Below, in pieces: positions 26,854-35,888 of a stretch of DNA of 64,000 nt. Positions within the stretch are counted from its first letter, which is position 1. Each line of letters opens with the position of its first letter. Made by a program: the position numbers and the translations under genes. Source of the DNA: Pseudomonas fluorescens (GTDB taxonomy: Bacteria > Pseudomonadota > Gammaproteobacteria > Pseudomonadales > Pseudomonadaceae); NCBI RefSeq assembly GCF_004683905.1, contig NZ_CP038438.1:3596001-3660000 (forward strand). Reading direction: 5' to 3'. The notes below the pieces were generated by a model. It saw only the letters and a list, made by a program, of their open reading frames with translations, had not been told where the DNA came from and did no database searches.

Positions 26854-27195
26854 TCAGATGCAGTCCTGGGCGGCGCGTTCAAAACTGGAAGGCAGGAAGT
26901 TCGAAGCCAGCAAGTGGCGCTCGTAGATGAACACCTTGCCACCGTTGCCGGCCTTATAGGCTTCCAGCACGTTGTCTGCCGACACCTTGCTCGGCACCAC
27001 AATCCGGTAGCTGCGCTGGGTCTGCGAAACGGTCGGGTTCAGCGCACTGCCCTGCAGCTTCGGCACCACGCAATCGGCGTATTGCGCCGGAGTCTTGTTG
27101 GTCTGCAAGGTCAGCGTCGGGTCGTTCGGTGCGGAGGCGCAACCGGCGAGCAGCAAGGAAGCAACGGCCAGGGTCGGGGCAAACAAAGCACGCAT
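26854..27195 (-). CDS. small lipoprotein, paralogue A
   Basis: The 113-residue protein begins MRALFAPTLAVASLLLAGC, a lipoprotein signal with lipobox LAGC (C19). The mature part has ADC near residue 44, a central RSYRIVVPSKVSADNVL block and a C-terminal RAAQDCI, so a disulfide between the two remaining cysteines is plausible. I do not know its function. Start 27193-27195 has AGGA 8 bases upstream; the longer frame adds an implausible N-terminus. A paralogue is encoded at 56567-56902. Confidence 0.85.
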   Translation of the reverse strand: MRALFAPTLAVASLLLAGCASAPNDPTLTLQTNKTPAQYADCVVPKLQGSALNPTVSQTQRSYRIVVPSKVSADNVLEAYKAGNGGKVFIYERHLLASNFLPSSFERAAQDCI

Positions 27196-27281
27196 CGGGG
27201 TCATCCTGAAAATAAAGGTTCGGTTCATCTGGCAGCGATTCAGCGTCACGGCGCCGCCGCTGCCCTTTTGGTTTTGAGTGT

Positions 27282-27926
27282 TCAGCTGGAAGCCACCAGC
27301 GCCTTGAGCGAGGCATCGAACTGCTTCAAGGCATTGAGTTGCAGGTCACGTTGCTGCTCGATCTGCGCGGCAATCTCGTGCGCCGCTTTGTCGTGTACCC
27401 AGACCGACGAAATCTGTTTCTCCACCGAGCCCTCGGCTTTGCCGATGTACTGCAGGTCGGCATCGTAGAAACGCGCGATGAAATGCGCCTCGTACAGGCT
27501 GTTCTGCTGAGTCAGCAAGCGGTTGAAGGTGTCGAGTTTCACCACTATGTCCGGGTGTGCCTGAATCAGCGCATCAAGGTCGTCGTAAACGGTCACCGAC
27601 AGAAACTGGCGTTGCAACGAGCTGAGCAACCAGTCGATCGCCAGTTCCGGGTCGGAGCTGCTGACAAAGGCTGCGCGAATTCGCGGATCCAGTGCATCCT
27701 TGGCCCCGTGCAGCGCCATATCGTGGTAGCGCGTCAGGTATTGCAGGTTTTCCCGGGTGTTTTCGCTGTACAACACACCCACGGTCTGTGAATGCTGCAA
27801 AGTCGCGCTGCTGCCGGCGATTGGCTGAAGATGACACGCACAGGCGTCGTCGGCGTAAGACGGTGCCGTGGCTACCATGCCGCTCATTAGCAGAGCGGTC
27901 AGCGCCAGTCGGGTCAGGGTCTTCAT
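27282..27926 (-). CDS. secreted protein of unknown function
   Basis: The 214-residue protein has a clear signal peptide (MKTLTRLALTALLMSG..., cleavage probably after SYA near residue 24). Mature protein starts DDACACHLQP and is largely helical, with a long Gln/Leu-rich C-terminal helix (EIAAQIEQQRDLQLNALKQF). I recognise no enzyme motif. The start is set by AAGGAA before ATG 27924-27926. It lies 86 bp upstream of the lipoprotein gene on the same strand, possibly an operon. Confidence 0.78.
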   Translation of the reverse strand: MKTLTRLALTALLMSGMVATAPSYADDACACHLQPIAGSSATLQHSQTVGVLYSENTRENLQYLTRYHDMALHGAKDALDPRIRAAFVSSSDPELAIDWLLSSLQRQFLSVTVYDDLDALIQAHPDIVVKLDTFNRLLTQQNSLYEAHFIARFYDADLQYIGKAEGSVEKQISSVWVHDKAAHEIAAQIEQQRDLQLNALKQFDASLKALVASS

Positions 27927-28096
27927 CGCGCAATTTCCTTGAGCTGCGTTTTCAATGAGGGCAATTTTCCGCCTATTGCCAGCAAAGCTGAACTTGCGTT
28001 TCGTGATGGTCACTATTACTTCTAGCGATAGTTGCGCACGATAAAGACGGGTACACACTCATCCCCAATGACTAAAACAACAGTGAGGAAGCCGAT

Positions 28097-28345
28097 TTGA
28101 GAACCTTTGACCTGATCCGCGACGCGGTTCTGCCCGACTTTCGCGAGCGGGTGGCGGAATACCTGGTGCAGTACGAAAACGTGTTGCTGGACAAGGACAT
28201 CACCGATGCGCAGCTCAAGCGCGATACCGCCAATCAGTTGCGTGGCTATTTGCGCGGGTTGAACACCACCCGGGTGCTGGGCATGGCGTACTGGGAAGAA
28301 CTGGATCGGCGGGTCGTCGACACTTGGCTCACGCCTCACGAATGA
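28097..28345 (+). CDS. small hypothetical protein with TTG start
   Basis: The 82-residue soluble, charged, helical protein (LRTFDLIRDAVLPDFRERV..) starts with TTG preceded by GAGGAAG at 7 bases; there is no ATG alternative near. Function unknown. Coding bias is like the neighbours. It faces away from the secreted-protein gene. Confidence 0.68.
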   Translation: MRTFDLIRDAVLPDFRERVAEYLVQYENVLLDKDITDAQLKRDTANQLRGYLRGLNTTRVLGMAYWEELDRRVVDTWLTPHE

Positions 28346-28448
28346 GCGTGGACGCCGGTCGGTGACGATCGTATGCGGCGCCTGCCAAAACGGCCCCGAA
28401 CGCTTACAATCGGCGGCCTTACCGACCTTCTGACAGGCTCCCCCGGAA

Positions 28449-29606
28449 ATGCCGCTCGACCCACCAACGATGCTGACCATCTCGATCGCTCTCGCAGCCG
28501 CTGCCGCGCTGTACCTGGCGGTCGAGTGGCGCAGCATTCGTGAGCCTTCGCTGCTGTTCTGGAGCGCCGGTTTCGCCACCATCACCGTCGGTTCCACCTT
28601 GGCCCTGCTGCGCAGCAACGGTTTTCTGCTGATCGGCATCTGGTTCGCCAACGGCTTGCTGGTGACCGCGCATTTTCTGTTTCTGCTGGGAGTGGCGCGC
28701 TTTACGCAGATCCGCCTGTCACGCGCCTGGTACCTGATTTTCGTCACCTGGCTGGTTTTGCTGTTGCTGCCGGACGGGCCGTTGTGGTCGAAAGTCATGC
28801 TGGCCGCCAACTCGCTGCTGGTCGCCGCCTCGACGCTCAAGGCCAGTCTGTTGTTGCGCCCGCATGGCAAGTCGCTAAGCGTCGGTGCGGTGCAATTGCG
28901 CTATGTGCTGCTCGGTCACGGCATCTTCTATGTGGCCAAGGCCCTGACCGTGGTGATCCCCGGCACGCTGATCGACCTGGCTGCATTCCGTGGCGTCATC
29001 ATCCAGATCTCGCTGGTCGAGGGCGCGATGGCGATCATGCTCATTGCACTGTCGATGACCGGGACCGAACGCTACCGGCGCGAGGAGCAGATCGCCCGAC
29101 TGGCCGCCCGCGATCCACTGACCGCGCTCTACAACCGCCGCGCCCTCGACATGCGCGCGCCGGGCCTGCTGCGGGGCGTGTCTGCGGCGCATCCCGGCGC
29201 CCTGCTATTGATCGATATCGACAACTTCAAATCGGTCAACGATCAGTACGGCCACAGCGCCGGCGACCGTTTGCTGGTGGCGTTGAGCGAAATGATCCGC
29301 GCCGAGACCACCGATGAGGCGCTGGCCGCCCGTTTGGGCGGCGACGAGTTCGTGATTTTGCTGAGCAACGCGCCCAGTGATCACATCGTCAGACTGGGCG
29401 ACGCCCTGCGCGATCAGTTTCAACGCAGCGCCGCCCAGACCTTCCCCACCGCCGAACCGGTGACGCTGAGCATCGGCGCCACCCTGTTCAACCAGCCACC
29501 GGCCAGCCTCGCGGCATTGATCGAACAAGGCGACGCCGCGCTCTACGAATCCAAGCGCGGTGGGCGCAACCGCCTGCGCCTGACCGGGCTCACCACTTCA
29601 GGATGA
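28449..29606 (+). CDS. membrane-bound diguanylate cyclase (GGDEF)
   Basis: The 385-residue protein has six or seven hydrophobic helices in the first 210 residues, then a GGDEF domain (about 215-380) with RDPLTALYNRRAL and the intact active-site loop RLGGDEFVILL. The RxxD product-inhibition site normally found five residues before GGDEF is absent. It should make cyclic di-GMP at the inner membrane. The stop overlaps the following thioesterase start (ATGA), so the two are translationally coupled. Confidence 0.93.
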   Translation: MPLDPPTMLTISIALAAAAALYLAVEWRSIREPSLLFWSAGFATITVGSTLALLRSNGFLLIGIWFANGLLVTAHFLFLLGVARFTQIRLSRAWYLIFVTWLVLLLLPDGPLWSKVMLAANSLLVAASTLKASLLLRPHGKSLSVGAVQLRYVLLGHGIFYVAKALTVVIPGTLIDLAAFRGVIIQISLVEGAMAIMLIALSMTGTERYRREEQIARLAARDPLTALYNRRALDMRAPGLLRGVSAAHPGALLLIDIDNFKSVNDQYGHSAGDRLLVALSEMIRAETTDEALAARLGGDEFVILLSNAPSDHIVRLGDALRDQFQRSAAQTFPTAEPVTLSIGATLFNQPPASLAALIEQGDAALYESKRGGRNRLRLTGLTTSG

Positions 29607-30109
29607 TCAGACCCATGACCCGCTCCGAAACGCCTCTGCAAGACCTCGCCGCCCCCGAAGGCGTCTGCTACGGCTGCGGCAGCCGCAACCCCCATGGCCT
29701 GCACGTCAAAAGCTACTGGCACGAGGACGGCGTGCACGTCATGGCCGAACACCTGCCGGACGACAAATACTGCGGCTGGCCAGACCTGGTATACGGCGGC
29801 CTGCTGGCAATGCTGGTCGACTGCCATTCCAACTGGACGGCCATGGCCTACCACTACCGCCACGAACATCGCGAGCCGGGCAGCCTGCCGCGCATCGACT
29901 GCGTCACTGGCAACCTCGGCCTCAAGTTCATCAAACCCACACCGATGGGCGTCACCCTGACCTTGCGCGCCAGGGTCGAAGGCGACGTCGGGCGCAAAAC
30001 TCGGGTGATCTGCGAGGTGTACGCCGGAGAAGTGCTGACGGCGGTGGGCGATTCGGTGTTCGTGCGGGTCGATACCGGGCAACTGGCGGACGCGGCGCAC
30101 GGCCGCTGA
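29603..30109 (+). CDS. PaaI/hotdog-fold thioesterase family protein
   Basis: The 168-residue hotdog protein has an N-terminal CYGCGSRNPHGL (two cysteines spaced CxxCG), then DLVYGGLLAMLVDCHSNWTAM, the HGG-type catalytic helix region with YGG. The fold suggests acyl-CoA thioester hydrolysis; the substrate is unknown. An alternative start is ATG 29615 four codons later. It overlaps the GGDEF gene by 4 bp; the functional link is obscure. Confidence 0.87.
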   Translation: MIRPMTRSETPLQDLAAPEGVCYGCGSRNPHGLHVKSYWHEDGVHVMAEHLPDDKYCGWPDLVYGGLLAMLVDCHSNWTAMAYHYRHEHREPGSLPRIDCVTGNLGLKFIKPTPMGVTLTLRARVEGDVGRKTRVICEVYAGEVLTAVGDSVFVRVDTGQLADAAHGR

Positions 30110-30217
30110 CTCCACACGCGCCCCTGTCGGAATGACACTTGAGCAAACTCGGCTAGGCGTGCCGACCCGGAAATCGACGAGGCTATAGCAGACCGCACTT
30201 CCAGGAGCTTCCAACCC

Positions 30218-31090
30218 GTGTCCGACCTGCCGACCCACCGCGCCTATACCCGGCGCTTCAACAGCGTGCTCGCCTACATCGATGCCCATCTCGAAGGTGA
30301 CCTGTCGGTGAATACGTTGAGTCAGTTGGCGAACTTTTCGGTGTTTCACTTCCATCGGCAATTCAGCGCGTTCGTTGGCGTGCCGGTCTCGCGCTACGTG
30401 CAACTGATGCGTTTGCGCCGGGCTGCACATCGGCTGGCCGCGCAGCCGCAACACTCGATACTGGACGCCGCGTCTGACGCCGGTTTCGAGAGTCCGGAAG
30501 CATTCAGCCGCGCCTTTCGGCGCGACTTCGGCATGACGCCAAGTGCCTTCAGGAAGCAACCGAACTGGCAGACCTGGAATGCGGTATTCGCCATCCCCCA
30601 CTTTTCCAGGAGCGTCATCATGCAAACCAGAATCATCAATTTTCCAACCCTACGGGTCGCTGCGTTTGAACATCGCGGCGCGCCGGGGGAGGTGCAGCAA
30701 AGCGTGCAGAAATTCATCGCCTGGCGCATGCACAGCGGGCAGTCACCGGTGGCCTCGAGTCGCACCTTCGGCATTCCCTACAGCAACCCCGATACCACGC
30801 TGGCAGAGGACTTTCGCTTCGCCATCTGTGGCGAGATCGACGAAGCCGTGGCGCCCAACACCTTCGGCGTGCGCGAAGCGGTCATCCCCGGCGGGCGTTG
30901 TGTGGTGGTACGGCATGTCGGTTCACCGGATCACATCGGCGAAACCATCTATCCCGTCTACCGCGACTGGCTGCCGGCCAGCGGTGAGGAATTACGCGAT
31001 CATCCGCTGTTTTTCCATTACCTGAGCGTCTATCCCGAAACCCCACAGGATCAGTGGCAGACGGACGTGTACGTGCCTTTGCAAGGGTAA
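30218..31090 (+). CDS. AraC HTH fused to GyrI-like effector-binding domain
   Basis: The 290 residues start at GTG. The N-terminal double HTH (about 10-110) shows FSVFHFHRQFSAFVGVPVSRY and AGFESPEAFSRAFRRDFGMTP. The GyrI-like/SOUL-type small-molecule-binding domain is about 135-290 (TLRVAAFEHRGAP at its start, DWQ..TDVYVPL at its end). This is the Rob/SbmC domain order, used for multidrug sensing. An in-frame ATG at 30620 with CAGGAG 7 bases before it lies exactly at the domain junction and may make the GyrI half separately. Confidence 0.92.
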   Translation: MSDLPTHRAYTRRFNSVLAYIDAHLEGDLSVNTLSQLANFSVFHFHRQFSAFVGVPVSRYVQLMRLRRAAHRLAAQPQHSILDAASDAGFESPEAFSRAFRRDFGMTPSAFRKQPNWQTWNAVFAIPHFSRSVIMQTRIINFPTLRVAAFEHRGAPGEVQQSVQKFIAWRMHSGQSPVASSRTFGIPYSNPDTTLAEDFRFAICGEIDEAVAPNTFGVREAVIPGGRCVVVRHVGSPDHIGETIYPVYRDWLPASGEELRDHPLFFHYLSVYPETPQDQWQTDVYVPLQG

Positions 31091-31178
31091 AGGTCACCGA
31101 GGTGTTTTTTCGCTTGTCGTGTGCAATGCCAAGCCCTTATAAGAGCGCTCTTTCTCTCTCGAAATAAAGGATGCGCAC

Positions 31179-32723
31179 ATGAGCAATGCCTGGAACGAAG
31201 GGTATTTCACCGACGAGGGTTACACCTATTCGTACAGCCGGGAAATCAACCCGGTGTTCCAGCGTTTTTGTTTGTTGCTGCGTGGCTTTGCCACGCTGGA
31301 GAACGCCGGCGGCTACCACTGCGAACTGGGCTTTGGCCAGGGTGTTTCCATCAATATCCACGCCGCCGCCAACCCGGGCAACTACGTTGGCACCGACTTC
31401 ACGCCATCTCAGGCCGCGCATGCCATCGCATTGGCGAACGACTGGAACAGCCAGGCACGTCTGTATGACGACAGTTTCGAGCAACTGCTGGCCCGCGATG
31501 ATCTGCCGGCGTTCGACAGCATCAGCCTGCATGGCATCTGGTCCTGGGTCAGCCGCGACAATCAGCAACTGATCGTCGAGTTCGCCCGTCGCCACCTCAA
31601 GCCCGGCGGCATGTTGTACGTCAGCTACAACTGCTTCCCGGGCTGGTCACCTTCGGCGCCACTGCGCAATCTGTTCAGCCTGCACAACCGCTTTGCCAGC
31701 CAGGCCTCGACCAGCCCGGCCAAGCGCATCGATGCCGCGATGCAGTTTTCCGAAGCGCTGTTGGCGGCCAATCCGAAGTACGCCAGAGCGGCGCCGGCCC
31801 TCGGTGCCCAGTTGCAGAGCATCAAGGGCCAGAACCGTCAGTACGTGGCCCATGAGTATTTCAATCGCAACTGGGACTGCATGTATTTCATCGACGTGGT
31901 CGATGCCATGACCGCAGCCAAACTCGACTACGCCACCACGGCCGTACCGCTGGACACCGTGGCTGCACTGAATCTGAGTGCAGAAGGCATGGACTTTCTG
32001 GAAGGTATCGAGCACCCGATCATGCGCGAACAGGCGCGCGACTACTTCATCAATCAGAACTTCCGCCGGGATCTGTACGTACGTGGCGCAAATCGGCTAT
32101 CTGCCGCCGAGCAGCGCGACAGCTTGCTGAGAAGCCGGTTTGTCCTGCTGCAAGCGATTGAGAGCATTCCCGGCACGGTCACTGGTCCCGCCGGCGAGGC
32201 TGCGCTGCAAACAGAGATTTACAGCCCGGTGCTCGAAGCGCTCGCTGCCAGTGCCTACGCACCGAAAACCCTGCAGCAGTTGTCGATGGCCGTCGGCTCC
32301 GTGTCTTACGACGACCTGGTGCAGGCTGTCACCGTGCTGATCGGCATGGGCGTCGCCGCCCCGTGCCAGAGCGAAGCCGCCGAAAGGCAGGTGCAGGAAC
32401 GTTGCGACACCCTCAACCTGCAACTGTGCAAGCGCGCCCTGTTCAACAGCAACATTCAGGTGCTGGCCAGCCCGGTCACCGGCGGTGGTGTGCCGATCAG
32501 CCGCGTGCAGCAGCTGTTCCTGATTTCGATCAAGCAAGGCATGACCGACCCGCAAGACTGGGCGCAGTTGGCGTGGGCCGTCATCGGTGATCAGGGCGAA
32601 GTGCTGCACAAGGGTGACCAGCCGCTGCTGACGGCCGAAGAAAACCTTGCCGAGATGACCGAACAGGCCCGGGCATTTGCCCAGACACCGCTGGACATTC
32701 TCATGGCGCTGAAAATTGCTTGA
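31179..32723 (+). CDS. class I SAM-dependent methyltransferase with regulatory domain
   Basis: The 514 residues form three parts. An N-terminal methyltransferase domain (about 20-200) has motif I CELGFGQGVSINIHAA and motif FDSISLHGIWSWV. A middle methyltransferase regulatory domain covers about 205-300. A C-terminal helical extension completes the protein. Relatives include proteins near cell-surface and secretion loci; the substrate is unknown. It appears monocistronic, with GAAATAAAGGA before the ATG. The TonB receptor starts 202 bp later and may or may not share its promoter. Confidence 0.88.
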   Translation: MSNAWNEGYFTDEGYTYSYSREINPVFQRFCLLLRGFATLENAGGYHCELGFGQGVSINIHAAANPGNYVGTDFTPSQAAHAIALANDWNSQARLYDDSFEQLLARDDLPAFDSISLHGIWSWVSRDNQQLIVEFARRHLKPGGMLYVSYNCFPGWSPSAPLRNLFSLHNRFASQASTSPAKRIDAAMQFSEALLAANPKYARAAPALGAQLQSIKGQNRQYVAHEYFNRNWDCMYFIDVVDAMTAAKLDYATTAVPLDTVAALNLSAEGMDFLEGIEHPIMREQARDYFINQNFRRDLYVRGANRLSAAEQRDSLLRSRFVLLQAIESIPGTVTGPAGEAALQTEIYSPVLEALAASAYAPKTLQQLSMAVGSVSYDDLVQAVTVLIGMGVAAPCQSEAAERQVQERCDTLNLQLCKRALFNSNIQVLASPVTGGGVPISRVQQLFLISIKQGMTDPQDWAQLAWAVIGDQGEVLHKGDQPLLTAEENLAEMTEQARAFAQTPLDILMALKIA

Positions 32724-32925
32724 ACCAGATATACGCCGGACGACTGGCCGCGATAGAGCCCGGCCAGTCGTCTGCGTGTATGGCCCTGACTGCCGCCTCC
32801 TGAGCCATCCTGCCCCCACCTGCCACGCAGCGCCCGTTAAAAAAGCAAAATTGCGATGTGTTTCCGTCGTTCCTTCTTGCGTCGCACTGTTCATTGCCCG
32901 TTCCTGTCTGCCTGGAGTTTCTTCG

Positions 32926-35055
32926 ATGCCGTCGCCCAAATCCCTGCCCTCTGCCCTGCTGGGCCTGGCCCTCGCCTGCCCGGTCATGGCCGAGGAACCC
33001 AAAAGCATGGAGTTGGGACAGGTACTGATTTCGGCTGAAGAACAAAGCGGTGCAGATGCCTCCGTCGCCGAGGCCCAAGCGCGTCTGGCGCAAGTGCCCG
33101 GCGGCAGCAATGTGGTCGACATGCGTTCGCCGTTGCAGGGCCGGGTGGCGAGCAATCAGGATGTGCTGGCGTATCAGCCTGGGGTCTACGCGCAATCGGC
33201 GGGTAATGAAGGGGTGAAAATCTCGATCCGTGGTTCGGGAATCAACCGCGCACCGGGCGCGCATGCCTCGGGGTTGTACACGATGCTCGACGGCCTGCCG
33301 CTGACCGGCCCCGGAGGCACGCCCTACGAATTGCTCGAACCGCTGTGGCTTGATCATGTGGAGGTGCTGCGCGGCGCCAACGGCTTTGATCGCGGTGCAC
33401 TGGCGCTGGGTGGCGCCATCGATTACGTCAGCCACACCGGCTATGACGCGCCGAAATTGCAGGTGCGCTATGCCACCGGCAGCCATGGTTATCAGCAGCG
33501 TCAGGTGAGTTCCGGGCAGGTGCTGGGCGACTTCGATTACTACGTGTCGCTGACCGACTCGAACGCCGACGGCTATCAGGATCACACCGCCAGCGAGAGC
33601 AAAGGCGTGATCGCCAACTTCGGCTATCGCTTCAATCCGAACCTGGAAACCCGCTTCTATATCCGCTATCGCGAGACCGACAACGATCTCGCCGGCCGCG
33701 TGACCAAACACTCGATCGAGCACACTCCAAGGGCGGCCAACCCGGCTTATGTGTCGCGCGACGACAGCCGCAAACAACCGGGCAGCACCTTCATCGGCAA
33801 CAAGACCACCTACTACGTCGACGACGATTCGAGCATTCAGACCGGCCTGGTCTATCACGATTACCCGATGGACCTGCGCGAAGGCCCGAACCGTCTGAAA
33901 GTGGCCTACACCGATGTCAGCGGCACCTTCGACTACAAGCGCCGCGATACCGTGTTCGGCATGGAAAGCCGCAGCACCGTGGGCCTGCGCACCACCAAAC
34001 ACCTGCCCAACGACGGCGCCAGTGAATTCGTGCGCATCCCGTCCGGCAACACCGCCGCGTATGCGCCGGGCACCCGCATGCGCAACTTCACCTATCAGGG
34101 TTCGGACACCGTTCTGCACGTGGGCAACGACCTGGAAATCGCCGACGACCTGTGGCTGACCACCGGCCTCGCCGCCATTTACACCCGCCGCGAAAGCGCC
34201 GTCACCTACCCGCAAAGCGGCGGCAAGACCAGCCTGAACGACTGGGATTACGCGCCACGTCTGGGCCTGCGCTATCAGGTCACGCCGGACCTGCAACTGT
34301 TCGGCAACCTCAGCCGTTCGGTCGAAGCACCGCACCCGTGGTCGCTGATCTACAGCTCGAACATCCGCTTCCCGGCCGGCAACGGCGCGGCGACCGGCAC
34401 CCAGAGCGACCCGATCAAACTGCAGAACCAGACCGCGACCACCCTCGAACTCGGCGGTCGCGGCGACAGCGCGCTCGGCCAGTGGAGCCTGGCGTGGTAC
34501 TACGCCCAGGTGCGCCACGAATTGCTGTCGGTACTGCCGGACGCCAACGCCGTCACCCCGTACGAACTCAACGCCAGCCCCACCGTGCACCAGGGCGTGG
34601 AAGCCAGTCTGCAAAGCACATTGTGGTCGGCCCCCGACGGACGTAAATTGAGCCTGCGCCAGGCCTACACCTTCAGCGATTTCCACTACCGCGACGACCA
34701 GCGTTTCGGCGACAACCGCCTGCCGGGCCTGCCGATGCACTACTACCAGGGCGAACTGCGCCACGACTGGCCGCAGGGTTTCTTCGCGGCGGTCAACACG
34801 CAACTGGTGTCCAAGGTCGCAGTGGATTACGCCAACAGCTACTACGCCGATCCCTACGCATTGTTCGGCGCCACCGTCGGCTACAACGCGCCGAAAAACG
34901 ACTGGCAAACCTGGCTCGACCTGCGCAACCTGACCAATAAGCACTACGCCGCGACGGTCACGCCGGGGTATGACGACAAGGGCCTGGATGCGGCGCGGTC
35001 TACGCCGGGTGAAGGGCTGGGGGTTTATGTCGGGGTATCGTGGAGTTTGCTCTGA
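32926..35055 (+). CDS. TonB-dependent outer membrane receptor
   Basis: The 709-residue protein has a signal peptide (about 1-21, ending VMAEE). A plug domain covers about 45-165 (LAYQPGVYAQSAGNEGVKIS, split, with RGSGI and VEVLRGANGFDRGALALGGAI). The 22-strand barrel ends in VYVGVSWSLL with terminal hydrophobic residues typical of BamA recognition. It lacks an N-terminal STN signalling domain, so it is not a FecA/FpvA-type transducer. ATG 32926 has TGGAG upstream; the longer frame begins inside the previous gene. The ligand, likely a ferric chelate, is unknown. Confidence 0.93.
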   Translation: MPSPKSLPSALLGLALACPVMAEEPKSMELGQVLISAEEQSGADASVAEAQARLAQVPGGSNVVDMRSPLQGRVASNQDVLAYQPGVYAQSAGNEGVKISIRGSGINRAPGAHASGLYTMLDGLPLTGPGGTPYELLEPLWLDHVEVLRGANGFDRGALALGGAIDYVSHTGYDAPKLQVRYATGSHGYQQRQVSSGQVLGDFDYYVSLTDSNADGYQDHTASESKGVIANFGYRFNPNLETRFYIRYRETDNDLAGRVTKHSIEHTPRAANPAYVSRDDSRKQPGSTFIGNKTTYYVDDDSSIQTGLVYHDYPMDLREGPNRLKVAYTDVSGTFDYKRRDTVFGMESRSTVGLRTTKHLPNDGASEFVRIPSGNTAAYAPGTRMRNFTYQGSDTVLHVGNDLEIADDLWLTTGLAAIYTRRESAVTYPQSGGKTSLNDWDYAPRLGLRYQVTPDLQLFGNLSRSVEAPHPWSLIYSSNIRFPAGNGAATGTQSDPIKLQNQTATTLELGGRGDSALGQWSLAWYYAQVRHELLSVLPDANAVTPYELNASPTVHQGVEASLQSTLWSAPDGRKLSLRQAYTFSDFHYRDDQRFGDNRLPGLPMHYYQGELRHDWPQGFFAAVNTQLVSKVAVDYANSYYADPYALFGATVGYNAPKNDWQTWLDLRNLTNKHYAATVTPGYDDKGLDAARSTPGEGLGVYVGVSWSLL

Positions 35056-35086
35056 CGGTTTGCATACTCGGCAACCCGCCGGGTTA

Positions 35087-35479
35087 CTACTCCAACGTAG
35101 GCAAATGATTACGCAAAATATTCTCCAGCCCCGGCCGCGTATGTTTCTCCCAAGGGCAAACATCCTGCGCATCGCCTGTGTGCAGATACTCGCCGGCATC
35201 AAATGCCTGATAGATGTCAAAGGCTGGCTGGGGCATTTCTGCGTGCATCGACACATCAACGATGGGGTTGATAAGTGCATTCATCACTTCATCGCCAAAC
35301 TCAAAATCACGCGTGTTTGATAGGAAATCTCTGGCTACGGCGATCGCGACTTGATTAAGCAGATCGCGACGCTCGACCTGCAGCCGCTCACAAAAGGGTT
35401 GCAGATCGATGTTCAAGCCTTCTTCAATCGCTTCCAGCATGACCAGATAAAGATCGGCTTCACTCAACGGCCTACTCAT
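35087..35479 (-). CDS. hypothetical small acidic protein, possible immunity protein
   Basis: The 130-residue acidic helical protein starts MSRPLSEADLYLVMLEAIEEG. I do not recognise a domain. It ends just 31 bp from the TonB receptor stop (convergent) and lies 38 bp downstream of the DUF7660-like gene on the same strand, so the two are likely an operon. Orphan immunity proteins often look like this, but no toxin is nearby. Confidence 0.65.
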   Translation of the reverse strand: MSRPLSEADLYLVMLEAIEEGLNIDLQPFCERLQVERRDLLNQVAIAVARDFLSNTRDFEFGDEVMNALINPIVDVSMHAEMPQPAFDIYQAFDAGEYLHTGDAQDVCPWEKHTRPGLENILRNHLPTLE

Positions 35480-35517
35480 CACACATTTTCCTGCTCTGTT
35501 CTTGATGCTCGCCCGGT

Positions 35518-35814
35518 TCACTCATAAAACTTGCCGGCCAGCAAAATGCTCGCACAGCGCTGCCATACGTTGGCCGAAGATTCCTCTGCTGCCACCTGCC
35601 TGGAACTGTCGATTGCCCAGGCACCTGCAGCCTCAAGAAACGCATCCACAGATCCATTTTCCCAACCCAAGGCGCCCGGACCATAGGGTGACAGCGGTTC
35701 GTTCATTGTCCGCTCACGGGCGAAATCGGCACCCAGTGCCTGAATAAACGTAATGAACGATTGCTCGTCGTTCACGCGTTCCAGCAACTCATCAAGATCA
35801 TCAGGCGCAGACAT
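35518..35814 (-). CDS. DUF7660-like family protein
   Basis: The 98-residue acidic protein starts MSAPDDLDELLERVNDEQSF and ends with an LEAAGAWAIDS..., then W.RCASILLAGKFYE, the pattern I associate with the DUF7660 family found beside polymorphic-toxin immunity genes. Assignment is from memory of the C-terminal motif. ATG 35812-35814 is preferred; the track frame to 35973 adds a low-complexity N-terminus. Confidence 0.7.
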   Translation of the reverse strand: MSAPDDLDELLERVNDEQSFITFIQALGADFARERTMNEPLSPYGPGALGWENGSVDAFLEAAGAWAIDSSRQVAAEESSANVWQRCASILLAGKFYE

Positions 35815-35888
35815 CGTGGCAAATTCCTGTTGGTGAATGGGTTTGCCCGGGATGCTGCTATGCATCGACCAGAGGGTCAACCCGTCCG

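Noticed and set aside
32701..35280. Long 859-codon open frame antisense to the TonB receptor
   Set aside because: High GC makes long antisense frames; its translation is low-complexity without domain order, while the plus-strand protein is a complete TonB receptor.
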